Below the pieces are notes generated by a model, which was given only the letters and a program-made list of their open reading frames with translations, had not been told where the DNA came from and ran no database searches. Positions 19,482-29,963 of a stretch of DNA of 64,000 nucleotides are shown here, one piece after another; position 1 is the first letter of the stretch; each line of letters starts with the position of its first letter. Position numbers and translations under genes: made by a program. Source of the DNA: Epithemia pelagica (taxonomy: Eukaryota; Bacillariophyta; Bacillariophyceae; Surirellales; Surirellaceae); NCBI GenBank assembly GCA_946965045.2, contig OX337241.1, positions 2,165,744-2,229,743 on the forward strand, read 5' to 3'.

Positions 19482-22400
19482 GGCTGTGTGCCCAGTGATG
19501 AAATTGATAAAACGAATCTTATCCGTCCACATTTCTCACTTGTAGGCACCCCTACCTTCAGCTTAGCCTTTGCACACCGTTTATGTGCTGCCGTATCACA
19601 GTCCCATACCACTGATCCGATTGATCTGACATGTGAAATGGACTCGCATGCTGACACTTGTTGTGTTGGTCGCAACTTTGTACAATTCAGGGAACCTGAC
19701 CGTTACATCACTGTTTCCCCATTCTCAGAGGAATATAAACCCCTCGAGCGTATCCCCGTCACCACGACCGCCACTGTCTGGACTGATGCCCACAACAATA
19801 GTTATCTATTGCTGTTTCACGAGTCGTTATTCTTCGGGGACCGATTGTCCCAATCATTGATTTGTCCCAATCAACTGCGTTCAAACGGCCTCATTGTCCA
19901 TGATGTGCCGCGTCAGTTTGACCCTTACAGCACACACAGCATTCGTATTCCCGATGCTGACCTGACCATTCCTCTAGAAATGTCCGGTGTTATCTCTGGC
20001 TTCGCGACCACGAAGCCAACCCCGGAGGAGCTCGAGTCGCTCCCACGGATAGTCATGACTGCTGATTCGGTGTGGCACCCTCATTCGTCCACCTTTGCTG
20101 CCGCGGAGGAGAAAGCCAATGCATCCAATGCATCTGCTGTCCGCCAAGTTGATCCGAATTCGATTGCCGCATCATGTGTCCCGCGATTGGTTGCTGCCGT
20201 CCGATCATACGACGACACCTATGGCTATTGCATGGAACTTGAGAATGACGAGGATGAACTATGCAACCGCTTAGTTGCTGCCGTTCGAGTGTCCCATCCA
20301 CCAAGCGCCGAGGACACTGTTGACATTGATGACCTTGATCCCGACGAATACTTTCTCAAAGCCGTTAAGTCTGCTTCGTCACGACCAACAAACGCCGTAA
20401 AAGTCTTGCCATCTTCTTCTAAGACTGTACTTGATCCCCAGACCTTGTCTTCTCGATGGAATGTCGGCCTTACTAAGGCCAAGAAGACTTTACAAGTGAC
20501 AACCCAGGCTGGGGTCCGAAATGTCCTTGTCCCATCCGAACGCAAGGTCCGAAAGAAAGCTCCATGGCTCAAATTCCCGAATGTCAAGGGACGATGGTTT
20601 TGCAACGAAATGTTCTCCAAGTGCCCATCGCTTGATCTTCACACGGGTGCTTCCGTATTTACTGATGGAAAGGGCTATGATTTTGTCTATCCCTGGAAAT
20701 CAAAGAAGCAACACCCTGAAGGTCTGATGTCCCTTATCCAGAATGTCGGAATTCCTCAGACGTTAATTTCTGATGGTGCGCAAGAGCTATTTCATGGACG
20801 TTCTCGTGAGATCTGTAATGAGTACCGTATCAAACAAGAAGTGACCGTCCCATACAGTCAATGGCAGAATGCCGCAGAAGCGAGCATCCGTGAGTTGAAG
20901 AAAGGTGTTATTAGGAAGTTACGTCAAACTGGTGCACCACGACGCACATGGTCCTATGCGCTGAAGTGGGTTGCCTCTATCCGCCAGTTAACTGCCTCTG
21001 ATATCCCTGAACTTAATGGACGAACGCCATTTGAACACGTTCTTGGATCGACACCCGACATCTCTCCCATGGCTTTGTTTGATTTCTATCAACCTGTATA
21101 CTATTATACGCCGTCGCATGACTTCCCTCATGAGCGTAAATGTATTGGGCGCTGGCTTGGTCTTGCCGATGACTGTATTGATGACATGGCCTTCAACGTC
21201 TTGACAGAGAAAGGTCGAGTTATTGTCCGAAAAGATGTGTGGGCAATCCCTGACGACGATATGAAAAATCCCACAATCTGTCAACAACTGGAAGTCTATG
21301 ATGGTCTTATCAAGACTCTCCTCGTGGATACATCGCCGTCTTCCGATGAAGATGCCGCCAACGTTTCCCCTGATCCACCCGATGATTTCTTTGGAGAAGA
21401 CGAAAGCGAATCTCTCTTTCCTGCTGCTCTTGACTCCGATACACCTCTCCCTGATGCTGACGACTACACTCCGGAGGAGCTAGACGAATATCTCACAGCC
21501 GAAGTCATGCTGCCGCATGGCGGGGACCAGGCCAGAGCCAAGATCATAGGCCGCTCCAAAGATGAACTTGGCCGACCAATTGGCAAACGTGATCCAAATC
21601 CAATCTTAGACACACGTTTCTATGACGTGCTGTATCCCGATGGATCGACCGAATCTCTTGCTGCCAATCTCATTGCCGAGAACCTTTACTCTCAAGTCGA
21701 CACTGAGGGCAACTCCTATGCCATTGTAAAGGATATCATTGGACATCGCAAAACCAAGGACGCTGTCCTCCGAACGGATCCGGACTGGTTGAATGGCCGT
21801 AAACGCCATACAACCGTTGGTTGGGAACATGAGTGTGAACTCTCCGATGGTTCTACTGTTTGGATCCCTCTCAAAGATCTCAAAAACGATTCGCCTGTAC
21901 AACTAGCCGAATATGCTGTTGCGGCGGGGCTTGCCAAAGAACCGGCCTATGCCTGGTGGGTTCCACATACGTTACGCAAACGTGGTGTGATTCTTGCGAA
22001 AGTCAAATCTCGCTATTGGAAACGTACCCACAAATATGGTATTGAACTGCCCAAAACCGTTCAGGAAGCTCTTGAGATTGATCGTCGAACGGGGACTGAT
22101 TTCTGGCGGAAAGCCATCGAAAAGGAGATGAAAAATGTTCGCATTGCCTTTGAATTCCGTGATGATGACAAAGTACCAATTGGATACAAACATATCCCAT
22201 GTCATATGGTCTTTGATATCAAGTCTGATCTTCGCCGCAAAGCCCGACTGGTTGCCGGTGGGCATAAGACTGATCCACCGAAGGAATCCACGTACTCCAG
22301 TGTTGTATCCCGTGATAGCGTACGAATTGCATTCACTATCGCTGCCCTTAATGGCCTGGACGTGTTGGCCGGGGACGTACAAAATGCATACCTCAATGCA

Positions 22401-23108
22401 CCAACAAAAGAGCGAACTTATATTACGGCGGGACTAGAATTTGGTCCTGCACTGATTGTTCGTGCTCTGTATGGTTTGAAGAGTTCTGCTGCTCGTTGGC
22501 GTGATCACATTGCCGCAACACTTCGTGAAATGAAGTTCAACAGTTGCTTGGCTGACCCTGATGTCTGGCTTCGACCTCAAGTCCGACCATCTGATGGGTT
22601 CCAATACTATGAGTATGTACTTGTCTACATAGACGACATACTCTGTGTCAGTCATGATCCGCGATCGATCATGAATGATCTGGAAAAACGGTATACAATC
22701 AAACCCGAAAGTATTAAAGACCCAGACGAATACTTGGGATCTGAGATTCGACACTATACCATACCAGATACTGACGATCCTGAGAACAAACCCCGATGGG
22801 CCATGTCCTCCGACAAATATGTTAAACGTGCCATATCTGAAATTGAGACCGAACTGTCTAAAGTTGGCCAAAAGCTACAGACACGAGTCTCAACTCCGCT
22901 TGCCACTGGGTATCGTCCTGAGATCGACTCATCTCCTGAACTGGACCCCCGACGTGCAAATTACTATCAGGGACTAATTGGTATCCTTCGTTGGGTTGTG
23001 GAACTTGGTCGTATCGATATCATTGTTGCCGTATCACAACTGTCCCGATATCTAGCCATGCCACGTGAAGGACACCTCGAACAAGCCTTGCACATTTTGC
23101 ATACCTAA
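19482..23108 (+). CDS. Copia Pol: protease, integrase, reverse transcriptase
   Basis: The frame is continuous with gag across the TGA; there is no ATG at its start (first codons GGC TGT GTG CCC). Protease has the active site MDSHADTCCVG. The integrase core shows the D-D-E set: FTDGKGYDF, LISDGAQELF and NAAEASIRELKK. RT has RKARLVAGGHK, SVVSRDSVRIAF, DVQNAYLNAP, ALYGLKSS and the catalytic YIDDILCV. The ORF stops at TAA 23106-23108 inside the conserved phrase after LSRYLAMPREGHLEQALHIL. A missing G in TTTTG(G)CATACC explains the premature stop. Confidence 0.92.
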   Translation, partial: GCVPSDEIDKTNLIRPHFSLVGTPTFSLAFAHRLCAAVSQSHTTDPIDLTCEMDSHADTCCVGRNFVQFREPDRYITVSPFSEEYKPLERIPVTTTATVWTDAHNNSYLLLFHESLFFGDRLSQSLICPNQLRSNGLIVHDVPRQFDPYSTHSIRIPDADLTIPLEMSGVISGFATTKPTPEELESLPRIVMTADSVWHPHSSTFAAAEEKANASNASAVRQVDPNSIAASCVPRLVAAVRSYDDTYGYCMELENDEDELCNRLVAAVRVSHPPSAEDTVDIDDLDPDEYFLKAVKSASSRPTNAVKVLPSSSKTVLDPQTLSSRWNVGLTKAKKTLQVTTQAGVRNVLVPSERKVRKKAPWLKFPNVKGRWFCNEMFSKCPSLDLHTGASVFTDGKGYDFVYPWKSKKQHPEGLMSLIQNVGIPQTLISDGAQELFHGRSREICNEYRIKQEVTVPYSQWQNAAEASIRELKKGVIRKLRQTGAPRRTWSYALKWVASIRQLTASDIPELNGRTPFEHVLGSTPDISPMALFDFYQPVYYYTPSHDFPHERKCIGRWLGLADDCIDDMAFNVLTEKGRVIVRKDVWAIPDDDMKNPTICQQLEVYDGLIKTLLVDTSPSSDEDAANVSPDPPDDFFGEDESESLFPAALDSDTPLPDADDYTPEELDEYLTAEVMLPHGGDQARAKIIGRSKDELGRPIGKRDPNPILDTRFYDVLYPDGSTESLAANLIAENLYSQVDTEGNSYAIVKDIIGHRKTKDAVLRTDPDWLNGRKRHTTVGWEHECELSDGSTVWIPLKDLKNDSPVQLAEYAVAAGLAKEPAYAWWVPHTLRKRGVILAKVKSRYWKRTHKYGIELPKTVQEALEIDRRTGTDFWRKAIEKEMKNVRIAFEFRDDDKVPIGYKHIPCHMVFDIKSDLRRKARLVAGGHKTDPPKESTYSSVVSRDSVRIAFTIAALNGLDVLAGDVQNAYLNAPTKERTYITAGLEFGPALIVRALYGLKSSAARWRDHIAATLREMKFNSCLADPDVWLRPQVRPSDGFQYYEYVLVYIDDILCVSHDPRSIMNDLEKRYTIKPESIKDPDEYLGSEIRHYTIPDTDDPENKPRWAMSSDKYVKRAISEIETELSKVGQKLQTRVSTPLATGYRPEIDSSPELDPRRANYYQGLIGILRWVVELGRIDIIVAVSQLSRYLAMPREGHLEQALHILHT

Positions 23109-23719
23109 AAGCGCATGGACGTTCCACCCTAGTGTTCGACGACACAACTCCGACCTTCGACGAGGATCGTTTCTTCCAGGCAGACTGGTCTGAATACTAC
23201 CCTGATGCTAGTGACCCTTTGCCGCCCAATATGCCACCACCTCGTGGACGGGCTGTTACTACAACTTGTTTTGTTGATGCCGATCACGCTGGTTGTCTTG
23301 CTACGCGTCGCTCACAAACTGGTATTCTTATGTTCTTACAACGAGCACCTATCTTGTGGTATTCCAAACGACAGAGTACTGTTGAGACATCAACATTTGG
23401 CTCCGAATTTGTTGCAATGAAGACTGCCATCGAACAGATAGAGGGTTTCCGTTACAAGTTGAGAATGATGGGCATTCCACTTGATGGCGAAACCAATGTG
23501 TTCTGTGATAATGAATCTGTGTTCAAGAGTGCAACCATGCCTGAAGTCACTCTGAAGAAGAAACACAATGCGATTGCTTACCATCGCACACGTGAGGCAC
23601 AAGCCGCCAACATCGTGCGTATCGCCTGGGAAGAAGGTGAAACCAATCTTGCGGACCTGCTGACAAAATCGTTACCAGGACCCCGATTGCGTTTTCTAGC
23701 ACAACGTGTTTTGTGGTGA
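23100..23719 (+). CDS. Copia RNase H, frameshifted from Pol
   Basis: This continues Pol in another frame. Restoring one base at about 23099 gives an unbroken connection into KAHGRSTLVFDD and RNase H. RNase H shows CFVDADHAGC, LWYSKRQSTVETSTFGSEF, FCDNESV and the final ADLLTKSLPG. It has no start codon of its own, so it is made only if the ribosome shifts frame. The element is therefore probably not autonomous as sequenced, unless the base is an assembly error. Confidence 0.9.
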
Positions 23720-23873
23720 TTACATGATCGAATTCATTGTCCTCACACCCCTCTTTTATTGTCCGAATAGACACCCCTCTTAATTGAAAAAAAATAGTCC
23801 TGATGGACCGGCCTCTGCTGAAACAAGTCGTGGGCGACCTAGTCAAAATGCTTCCGATCTAGCTCGCGGGGAC

Positions 23874-24047
23874 TGAATAAATCCCGCCAACAGGTCGCAT
23901 ATTGGCGGATACATGGTCGCATATTGGCGAATATGCATCGCCTACATATGCTGCTACGCATCTAGTTTTCTAGTCATAATTTTGATCTAGCCACTTGTTG
24001 CACGCCGTATACACCGTGTTGTAGCGTGTAGTGGCAGGATTTATACA
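23874..24047 (+). repeat. 3' LTR of copia element
   Basis: Identical to the 5' LTR except for one base (GCATCGCC here, GCATAGCC in the 5' copy). The purine-rich GCGGGGAC directly before it is the likely polypurine tract. Confidence 0.92.
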
Positions 24048-24082
24048 CGGGCGCTCGCAAAAATTGTGGCGGGGGAGAAAAA

Positions 24083-26411
24083 AAATGGTGAAGGGGCGCC
24101 GCCGGGCATGAAAACGGTGCGACTGGCCAGAGGAAGCCTCGGGGCATCGGACGCATGAATGGCTAAACTCAGTCGCTCTTTGATACGCATAGGAGTCGCT
24201 CAAAGCACATCAGAAAATCTTTGTGGCGATACGACAATGGTCCACAGCCCGACAAAACCACACACACCCGTTAGTATTTCTCGTTCACGTGATTCCAGCA
24301 ACATGGTGTGGAGCGAATGGGGATCCTCCTCCTCCCAGGCCGTTTCCACCAAGGTCCGCGACATCGTCGCCTTGGTTTGGACAGCATGGCAACTGGGAGG
24401 CTCCTCGATGATGGGTGTCATGGCCATCCCCTGGATCCTCCTTGGTTGGAACCACCAGTAGTAGTAGTAGCACCCGTACGACACTACGGTCCACGCATCC
24501 GACTGCATCCAACGAGGAGAGCATGTCTCCTCCTCCCAGTACGGCCGATACCGAATGGGGCCAAGCCATTGCCAAACCCACCGATTCATTGGTAGTCCAA
24601 GACTCGTCCCGGATCCAAGACGATGACGACGAGGAAGATGTCGAAACGGTCGATCTTGCCATTGTGGGTGGTGGATTGGCAGGATTGGCCGCGGCCGTGG
24701 GACTCCAACAACTCCAAACGAACCACCACAACGATACGACGACGAGTACAACACTCGGCAAGCACCACCTGAAAAGGATTGTCATTTACGAACGAGCTCC
24801 TCACTTGCGATCGTCCAGTCAAGGTGTGGTGGGTCTGGATCCCAATGGACTGTGGGCCTTGCATCAGATTCATACCGATTTGCCCCGACTCTTGACCCAG
24901 GCCGGGTGTGTGTCGCAACATTTTCGCCGGACGCGAGTCGATGCACAAGAAGGAACTCGAGAGGACATTGTCATACCTCAGAATGCTTCCACTACGACAA
25001 CCACACCTACTGGTACGGGCAACTCGACTTCCACATCCGCATCGTCGTCGTCATCGTCATCCTTTGAGTTTACGATTCTCGCGTGGAGTCGCATTCAGCA
25101 AACCTTGGCGACGGTCCTGTTTGGAACCCAAACGAATGACACTCCTGACAAAACAGAAGAAGAACAAGATCAAGATGCGTCTCTGACCTTGGTGACGAAT
25201 TGTTCCCTCTCGTACTTTGTGGACCATCCCGACTGCGACCATGTAGTGTTGCAGTTTGATGATGGCAAGAGGGTTCGTGCCAGGGCCGTCGTGGCCTGTG
25301 ATGGAGTCTTTTCCGTCGCACGACGACAAATTCATGCCCACTATCGTGCACACGTCTTATCGTCGTCGTCGTCGGACAGTGAGCCGCCCACAGCAAACGA
25401 GTTGAAAACAAAGAGTGCTAGTGACGCGGCGTCCCCGAATGTGGGAGGCGCCAATTCGGCTCACCTCCAAGACAGTCCCATTTTCTTTGGACAACTCAAT
25501 TGGGCCACCATTATTCCGACTCACAAACTTCCACCCGGATTGCATGGAACCAAGGAACTTCGATATCTGGAGCATGATGGCGAACCACGGTGGATGTCCA
25601 TGATTATCGATGGGGGCGGTGGCCACCCACCAGAAACACGACAAACCAATGACAATGACAACGATAACGATAATGATCATGATGGTACGCAGGAGGCCAT
25701 TACTTTTTGGCAATTCCGCGTTGCCAATCCCGACGTTTCCCTCTCGTTGTCGGGTAACAATGGTCGCGGTGGTCTCGGACTGCCCGGTGTCAAGGACGGA
25801 TTGTTGCCACTGGCCCGAGCCATTCCCGAGGTGGCGGCCGCCATTTCCGCGACACCCGAAGCGCAAATTTTTGAACGTTCCATTGTGGGTCGTTTGGTCT
25901 TGCCCACGTGGCGATCGCAGGGGGGTGGCCGAGTGGTCTTGGTGGGAGATGCGGCCCATGGACAACATCCCAATATTGGTCAAGGTGCCAATTCCGCCTT
26001 TGAGAGTGTCGCGGCTCTCTTGGATACCATTCGAACCGAACTACGGAACAAGGCAGTGGAAAATCATGACAACGGTTTGGCTGGTCCATTGGACTGGAAC
26101 CGTGTATGGGCCGCCTTTGAAGCGGCGCGCAAACCACGCGCTGATCTGGCACAACGATTTGCCAACATGATGGGAATTCTCCAAGCAGTGGGTTCCGTCC
26201 CCTTGACCGTGGAACAACGATCGATTGTTGGAACATGGATTCGATTACCCTGGACGGTTGATGAGAAACTGCCACCGGAAATTATTGAAATCTTGGAAGC
26301 CTATGACCCCTTGGAGCAGCCCGGAGTATCTCCTCTCTGGTGAGCTACCAAACATCCCATTTGTAAAGTCTGTAGAAATGAAAGAAAGCGATTCAAAGTC
26401 GCGTGACAAAA
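24083..26411 (+). repeat. Segmental duplicate of 11101-13415
   Basis: Homology starts at AATGGTGAAGGGGCGCC just beyond the PRP38 start codon region of locus 1. It runs through the promoter and the whole FAD monooxygenase to about 70 bases past the stop (GAAAGCGATTCAAAGTCGC). PRP38 itself is not duplicated. The copia 3' end lies only 36 bp upstream of this block. Confidence 0.85.
24303..26343 (+). CDS. FAD-dependent monooxygenase, locus 2 copy with frameshifted leader
   Basis: The catalytic part is intact and nearly identical to locus 1: GGGLAGLA, ACDGVFSVAR and VGDAAHGQHPNIGQG. The original ATG aligns at 24303 and opens the same leader (hydrophobic stretch to GVMA). A 5-base deletion near 24424 (ATTTC of copy 1 absent) shifts that frame into a stop at 24459-24461. 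The catalytic frame has no ATG until 24523 (MSPPPSTAD). Translation from 24523 would give an enzyme of about 606 aa without leader, so probably cytosolic; otherwise this copy is dead. The absence of other stops over 1.8 kb suggests the change is recent or the body is still under selection. Confidence 0.8.
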
Positions 26412-27234
26412 CTCATCTTAGTCTTTGAGTTCATATCGCAGCTTCTGGGATTTCCAGAGTATCATTGTCCATGGCTCTCAAACGTCACATGGTCCACGGA
26501 GAACTGGGAGCCAACAGTAGGACCAGCATGGCGTCACCCTCTTGTCCTTCTCCTCCTGTTCGAAAGATCATGTCGATCCAACCGTTTTGTCCATGGCGGA
26601 TTCTTCCTCGTCTTGGTGCCCTCTCCTACTCATCGTCGTATTCATCGCTGGATCGAACTCAAGTCTAAACAAGACCGGATCTGCCAAGAATACGGACAAA
26701 ACGACATTGTCGAGACACAAGTCGGGTCGTTCCTTCCATGTATTAAGAATGCATCGAGACCATAAAACAACTGTCATCTTCCACTGAAAGATGATCCATT
26801 CTATTCAAGACCAGAGAGCATTCAACACCACAGAGAGGGAACGGTACCATGGCCATCCACCCAAGAGTGTGGTTGCCAGACATCCGCAGGTTTGCAGAGG
26901 ACAGCAGTTTTATTTACTACAAGGATTGCTGACTATGGTGCATGGATCCAACTGCCACAGACGCCATGGCATCAGAAGCAAATTCATGTGCGGTCACGTT
27001 CAAAACATGCGCCGAGTTGCTCTTAGATCCACGTGTTCTGTGGTGTATTTTTCGACAGAGCAAGCCATTCCTATATAGGTATAGTGATTGAGAGCTTTTC
27101 ATTAACTTATATGATTCACAACGTAACTAAGGATGGACACAATCTCCTCTTTTGTACGAGAGTATAATGACCATGATATAGTTGCCGGGCTCATGGCCGT
27201 GCAACTTGTTGCACATTTCAAGTGCCATCCTCCA
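26344..27234. other. Intergenic DNA without recognisable gene
   Basis: Small ORFs on both strands (longest 120 aa) show no domain or consistent coding signal. The stretch lies between the duplicated monooxygenase and the kelch gene. In locus 1 the corresponding gap to the SDR is only about 280 bp, so this DNA is locus-specific. Confidence 0.4.
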
Positions 27235-28512
27235 TCATGTATTGGTCCTCAATCGTTTAAGAGTGGATGTCGAGATGGTGCAGGATGTTACATTGACATC
27301 TCCGTTACCCGATCTTGATAGACAGTGATACCATCCGCTGGGCTGCTGCGTACAGAGTTGGCGAAAACACCATGTATTCTTGTCCAGTAGTGGTAATGTC
27401 AGACAGGTAGGATTCTCAAATCCACTAATCACAGCAACTTGATGGGCAAGAGTCACCAAACTAAAGTCTTCACGGCGATTTCCCAATGGTGGGAGATTCC
27501 ATACGCTGTTGCGGTTCGTATCCAAGATTTCCACGCTTGAAAGGCTTCCTCCGGCCACAACCAGACAGGATCCCACGGCAGCCACTGCGCATTGATGTCT
27601 TGCTTCGGAAAGTACCAAATCAGAGTGAGTCGTCCAAGAGGACGAGGAGGAAGTGACTATAGAAGCAGTTTCCTTTCTTGTCTCATCACTGTCACAAGGC
27701 TTTGCAAAGTCCATGTACTCCACCGAGTCAAGATTGATGCCGTTCTCGTTACGACCTCCAACGACAAAGATGCGGTGACCAACGACCGCACTGGCACAAA
27801 AACGGCGAGGAACGTTCATGGATGGTCCAGCAGTAACAATGTGATTGTTGGCATCAATAATATCCACCGACGAACAAATTGGCCTACCGCCGTCATTGCC
27901 ACTCATCACAACAATATATCGATTGTGGACCGCAACAGCACAACATGCAAATCGTCGCCTTGATAAGCGACATGTCAATGTCGTCCACTGGCTCTCTTTT
28001 GAATTGCTGGTTGTCAAAGATAATTGCAGCACATCATTGGCATCGATGCGTTCGATACAATTCAAACATGAACCTTCAGAGTATCCTCCCATGACGTAGA
28101 TACCTCCGTTGCACACCACTGCGGCGTGTCCATAACGTGTCTTGTTCATGGGCGTCCCTGCTCGCCACTTCTTGTTTGCTTCTGATAAATCCAATACACG
28201 AACGGAATTGACATATCATTGGCCTTGTAGATGTCCTCCCAACACGACGACAGTTTGTCTCTTGTTGTTGTTGTCCGTATCGGGATGATTTAGTACGACC
28301 GAAGCGTGATAATAACGCGCTCCACCCTCGAGAGGAGGCCAATCGTCGTTATTCCATTCTGTTGTCTCGTCCGATAGGAAAAGCCCCGACTGCCATGCTC
28401 GTTCTTTCAATCTCGTGGTCATGGTTCCAACCGCCCAATTTATGAGGGGATCGGACGGCAGTTGATGGTTGATGTTGATGATGGGTACGGACTGGAAACT
28501 GGAACACAGCAA
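27235..28512 (-). pseudogene. Kelch-repeat protein with an in-frame TGA
   Basis: One frame runs from an ATG at 28512 to a stop at 27235 except for TGA at 28216-28218. Kelch blades are clear: GGARYYHASVVL then VVVLGGHLQ; RYGHAAVVCNGGIYVMGGYS; RRFACCAVAVHNRYIVVMSG; RRFCASAVVGHRIFVVGGRN; ARHQCAVAAVGSCLVVAGGS. The TGA falls in blade 1, between HLQGQ and YVNSVRVLDL, where kelch proteins normally continue. No splice pair removes it neatly. About 425 codons are otherwise open, so the stop is a recent nonsense change, a polymorphism, an assembly error or a read-through site. If functional it would be a protein-interaction beta-propeller. Confidence 0.7.
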
Positions 28513-28776
28513 CTAGAACAGCACGATCAAAATTTTTGTAGAACGTAATTTACGCGTGGAAGCTTTTGAGCCAGAGTGTCTGTCGAAGGTACGGTCTCTT
28601 TCACAGTTGATCGCACAAAGGCTGCATGACAGCACCACAGCCACAGTAAACAGTAACCTTATCTTGCCAAAAATGATTCGAGAATTCATCGATCACCACA
28701 GAAGTGTACCGAATTCGTGCTATCGGACGTGGTGCAGTTTTCTTCTTCCCCACTTTTCCCACCACGTCCGACTACG

Positions 28777-28811
28777 CTACGGACTGCGGACTGCGGACTA
28801 CGGACTACGGA
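28777..28811 (+). repeat. 7-bp tandem repeat (CTRCGGA)x5
   Basis: Five units of CTACGGA or CTGCGGA in a row. A related phrase (GGACTACGGAGTACGG) lies at about 39426-39441. The rest of 28513-28914 has no recognisable gene. Confidence 0.8.
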
Positions 28812-29055
28812 GAGACCGCTTCCTCCACCCAATGACGTTATACGGGACTCATACGTCAGGAATACAACTTACCGGTTTACTGGTTTTATGCGTTGAATGT
28901 AAGTAGAATAAGACACCCCAAAGAATGTGATGAGGCAGCAACAAAACACGCGGTGAGAATACAAGATCTGCTTTTGGGTTTTGGGTCTGTTTCCGCGCCT
29001 CCAAAGTTCAATAATACGGACAACAGCGATTGAAAAGCACAGAAGAAGAACGAAC

Positions 29056-29162
29056 CACCATGTCTGAGCTGTTTGACGCTGCGACTTCCGATCTTCGACC
29101 CGCTAGGAGAGGTTGCGGGTCGAAGATCGGAAGTCGCAGCGTCAAACAGCTCAGACATGGTG
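29056..29162. repeat. Perfect 48-bp inverted repeat, 11-base loop
   Basis: Arms 29056-29103 and 29115-29162 are exact complements around TAGGAGAGGTT. The right arm continues smoothly into the block A sequence, as in block B at about 41690-41740 on the other strand. The left arm is therefore the extra, folded-back copy. It replaces about 560 bp that block B has at this place. Confidence 0.92.
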
Positions 29163-29253
29163 TACGTTAACACTACGGATCATCTTTCTTCTCATGTTAT
29201 ACTTTGCAACGTCTCATTCTTACTTTGGCGTGGGGGATGATTATTTGTTTCAG

Positions 29254-29963
29254 TTAAACCATCATCTAAAGCCTATCATAGCCTCGCGGAGCTGATTGAA
29301 AAAGACCAATTGCAGTGCTTCCGTTTGCGAAAGGAAGCTTTGAGAATTGAAAAAGGTAATGTCGGGTGCTGGTGCATGCGGTACTATTGCATGACTCTTG
29401 GCAAACACTCACTGTCTATCCCTTTTTTTGTCATGTAGAAAAGTGCAAGGATGACAAAGAACGCAAAAGAAAATCAACTCTCTCAAAAGCGATAGACTAG
29501 AAGAGCTTATCATCCAAGGAGCACGTCTCCACAGCCAAGGGAACATCAAAGGGACAAGTTATTGTTGTAAAGCTATTCCGGAAGGAACTCGGCGGAGTTG
29601 GTGGAGACGAGAGTCTTTGGTATTCGCCGGAGTACAACGAAAAACTCATACAAGATCTTGTATCTAGAATAGAGGAAGAATCAAAATGAAACTCCTGGAG
29701 AAGAAGGATGTTAACTCGGTTGAGGTGGAGATAAGTGGAACAGTTTCGAATCGCACAGCTTTCGTGTACGTTCACATAAAGGGTCATCTCCCTTCTTTTT
29801 GCGTTGCTTTGCACTCTCTGAATCTTACTCTGGTGTGTGGTGTGATTATTATTTGTTTCAGTTGAACCATCCTCGGAAGACTATCACCGCCTAGTGGTGG
29901 AGAGCGAACAATACCAATCGCAGCGCTTCCGTTTGCGAAAACAAGCTTTGAGAATTGATGAAG
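29254..29963 (+). pseudogene. Two tandem 102-nt exon-like units of an unknown gene family
   Basis: Units at 29254-29355 and 29862-29963 are each bounded by TTTCAG and GGTAAT(G/T), so they look like exons. They encode related helices: KPSSKAYHSLAELIEKDQ and EPSSEDYHRLVVESEQYQ, both ending FRLRK(E/Q)ALRI. After each unit a segment encodes FRKELGGVGGDESLWYSPEY or FRKELCGVGGNNCLWCSPEY. In-frame stops and shifts in the A-runs between them suggest decayed copies of a multi-exon coiled-coil gene. No known family is recognised. Confidence 0.5.

Larger units (their letters stand above)
17033..24047 (+). mobile_element. Nearly complete Ty1/copia LTR retrotransposon (7015 bp)
   Basis: Two 174-bp LTRs flank gag, protease, integrase, RT and RNase H in copia order. 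The LTRs differ at one base, so the insertion is recent. The four bases CGGG lie on both sides (17029-17032 and 24048-24051), a probable target duplication. Two lesions are visible: an in-frame TGA between gag and pol (19479-19481) and a 1-base deletion near 23099 before RNase H. The element separates the glycosyltransferase from the second FAD monooxygenase. Confidence 0.92.
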
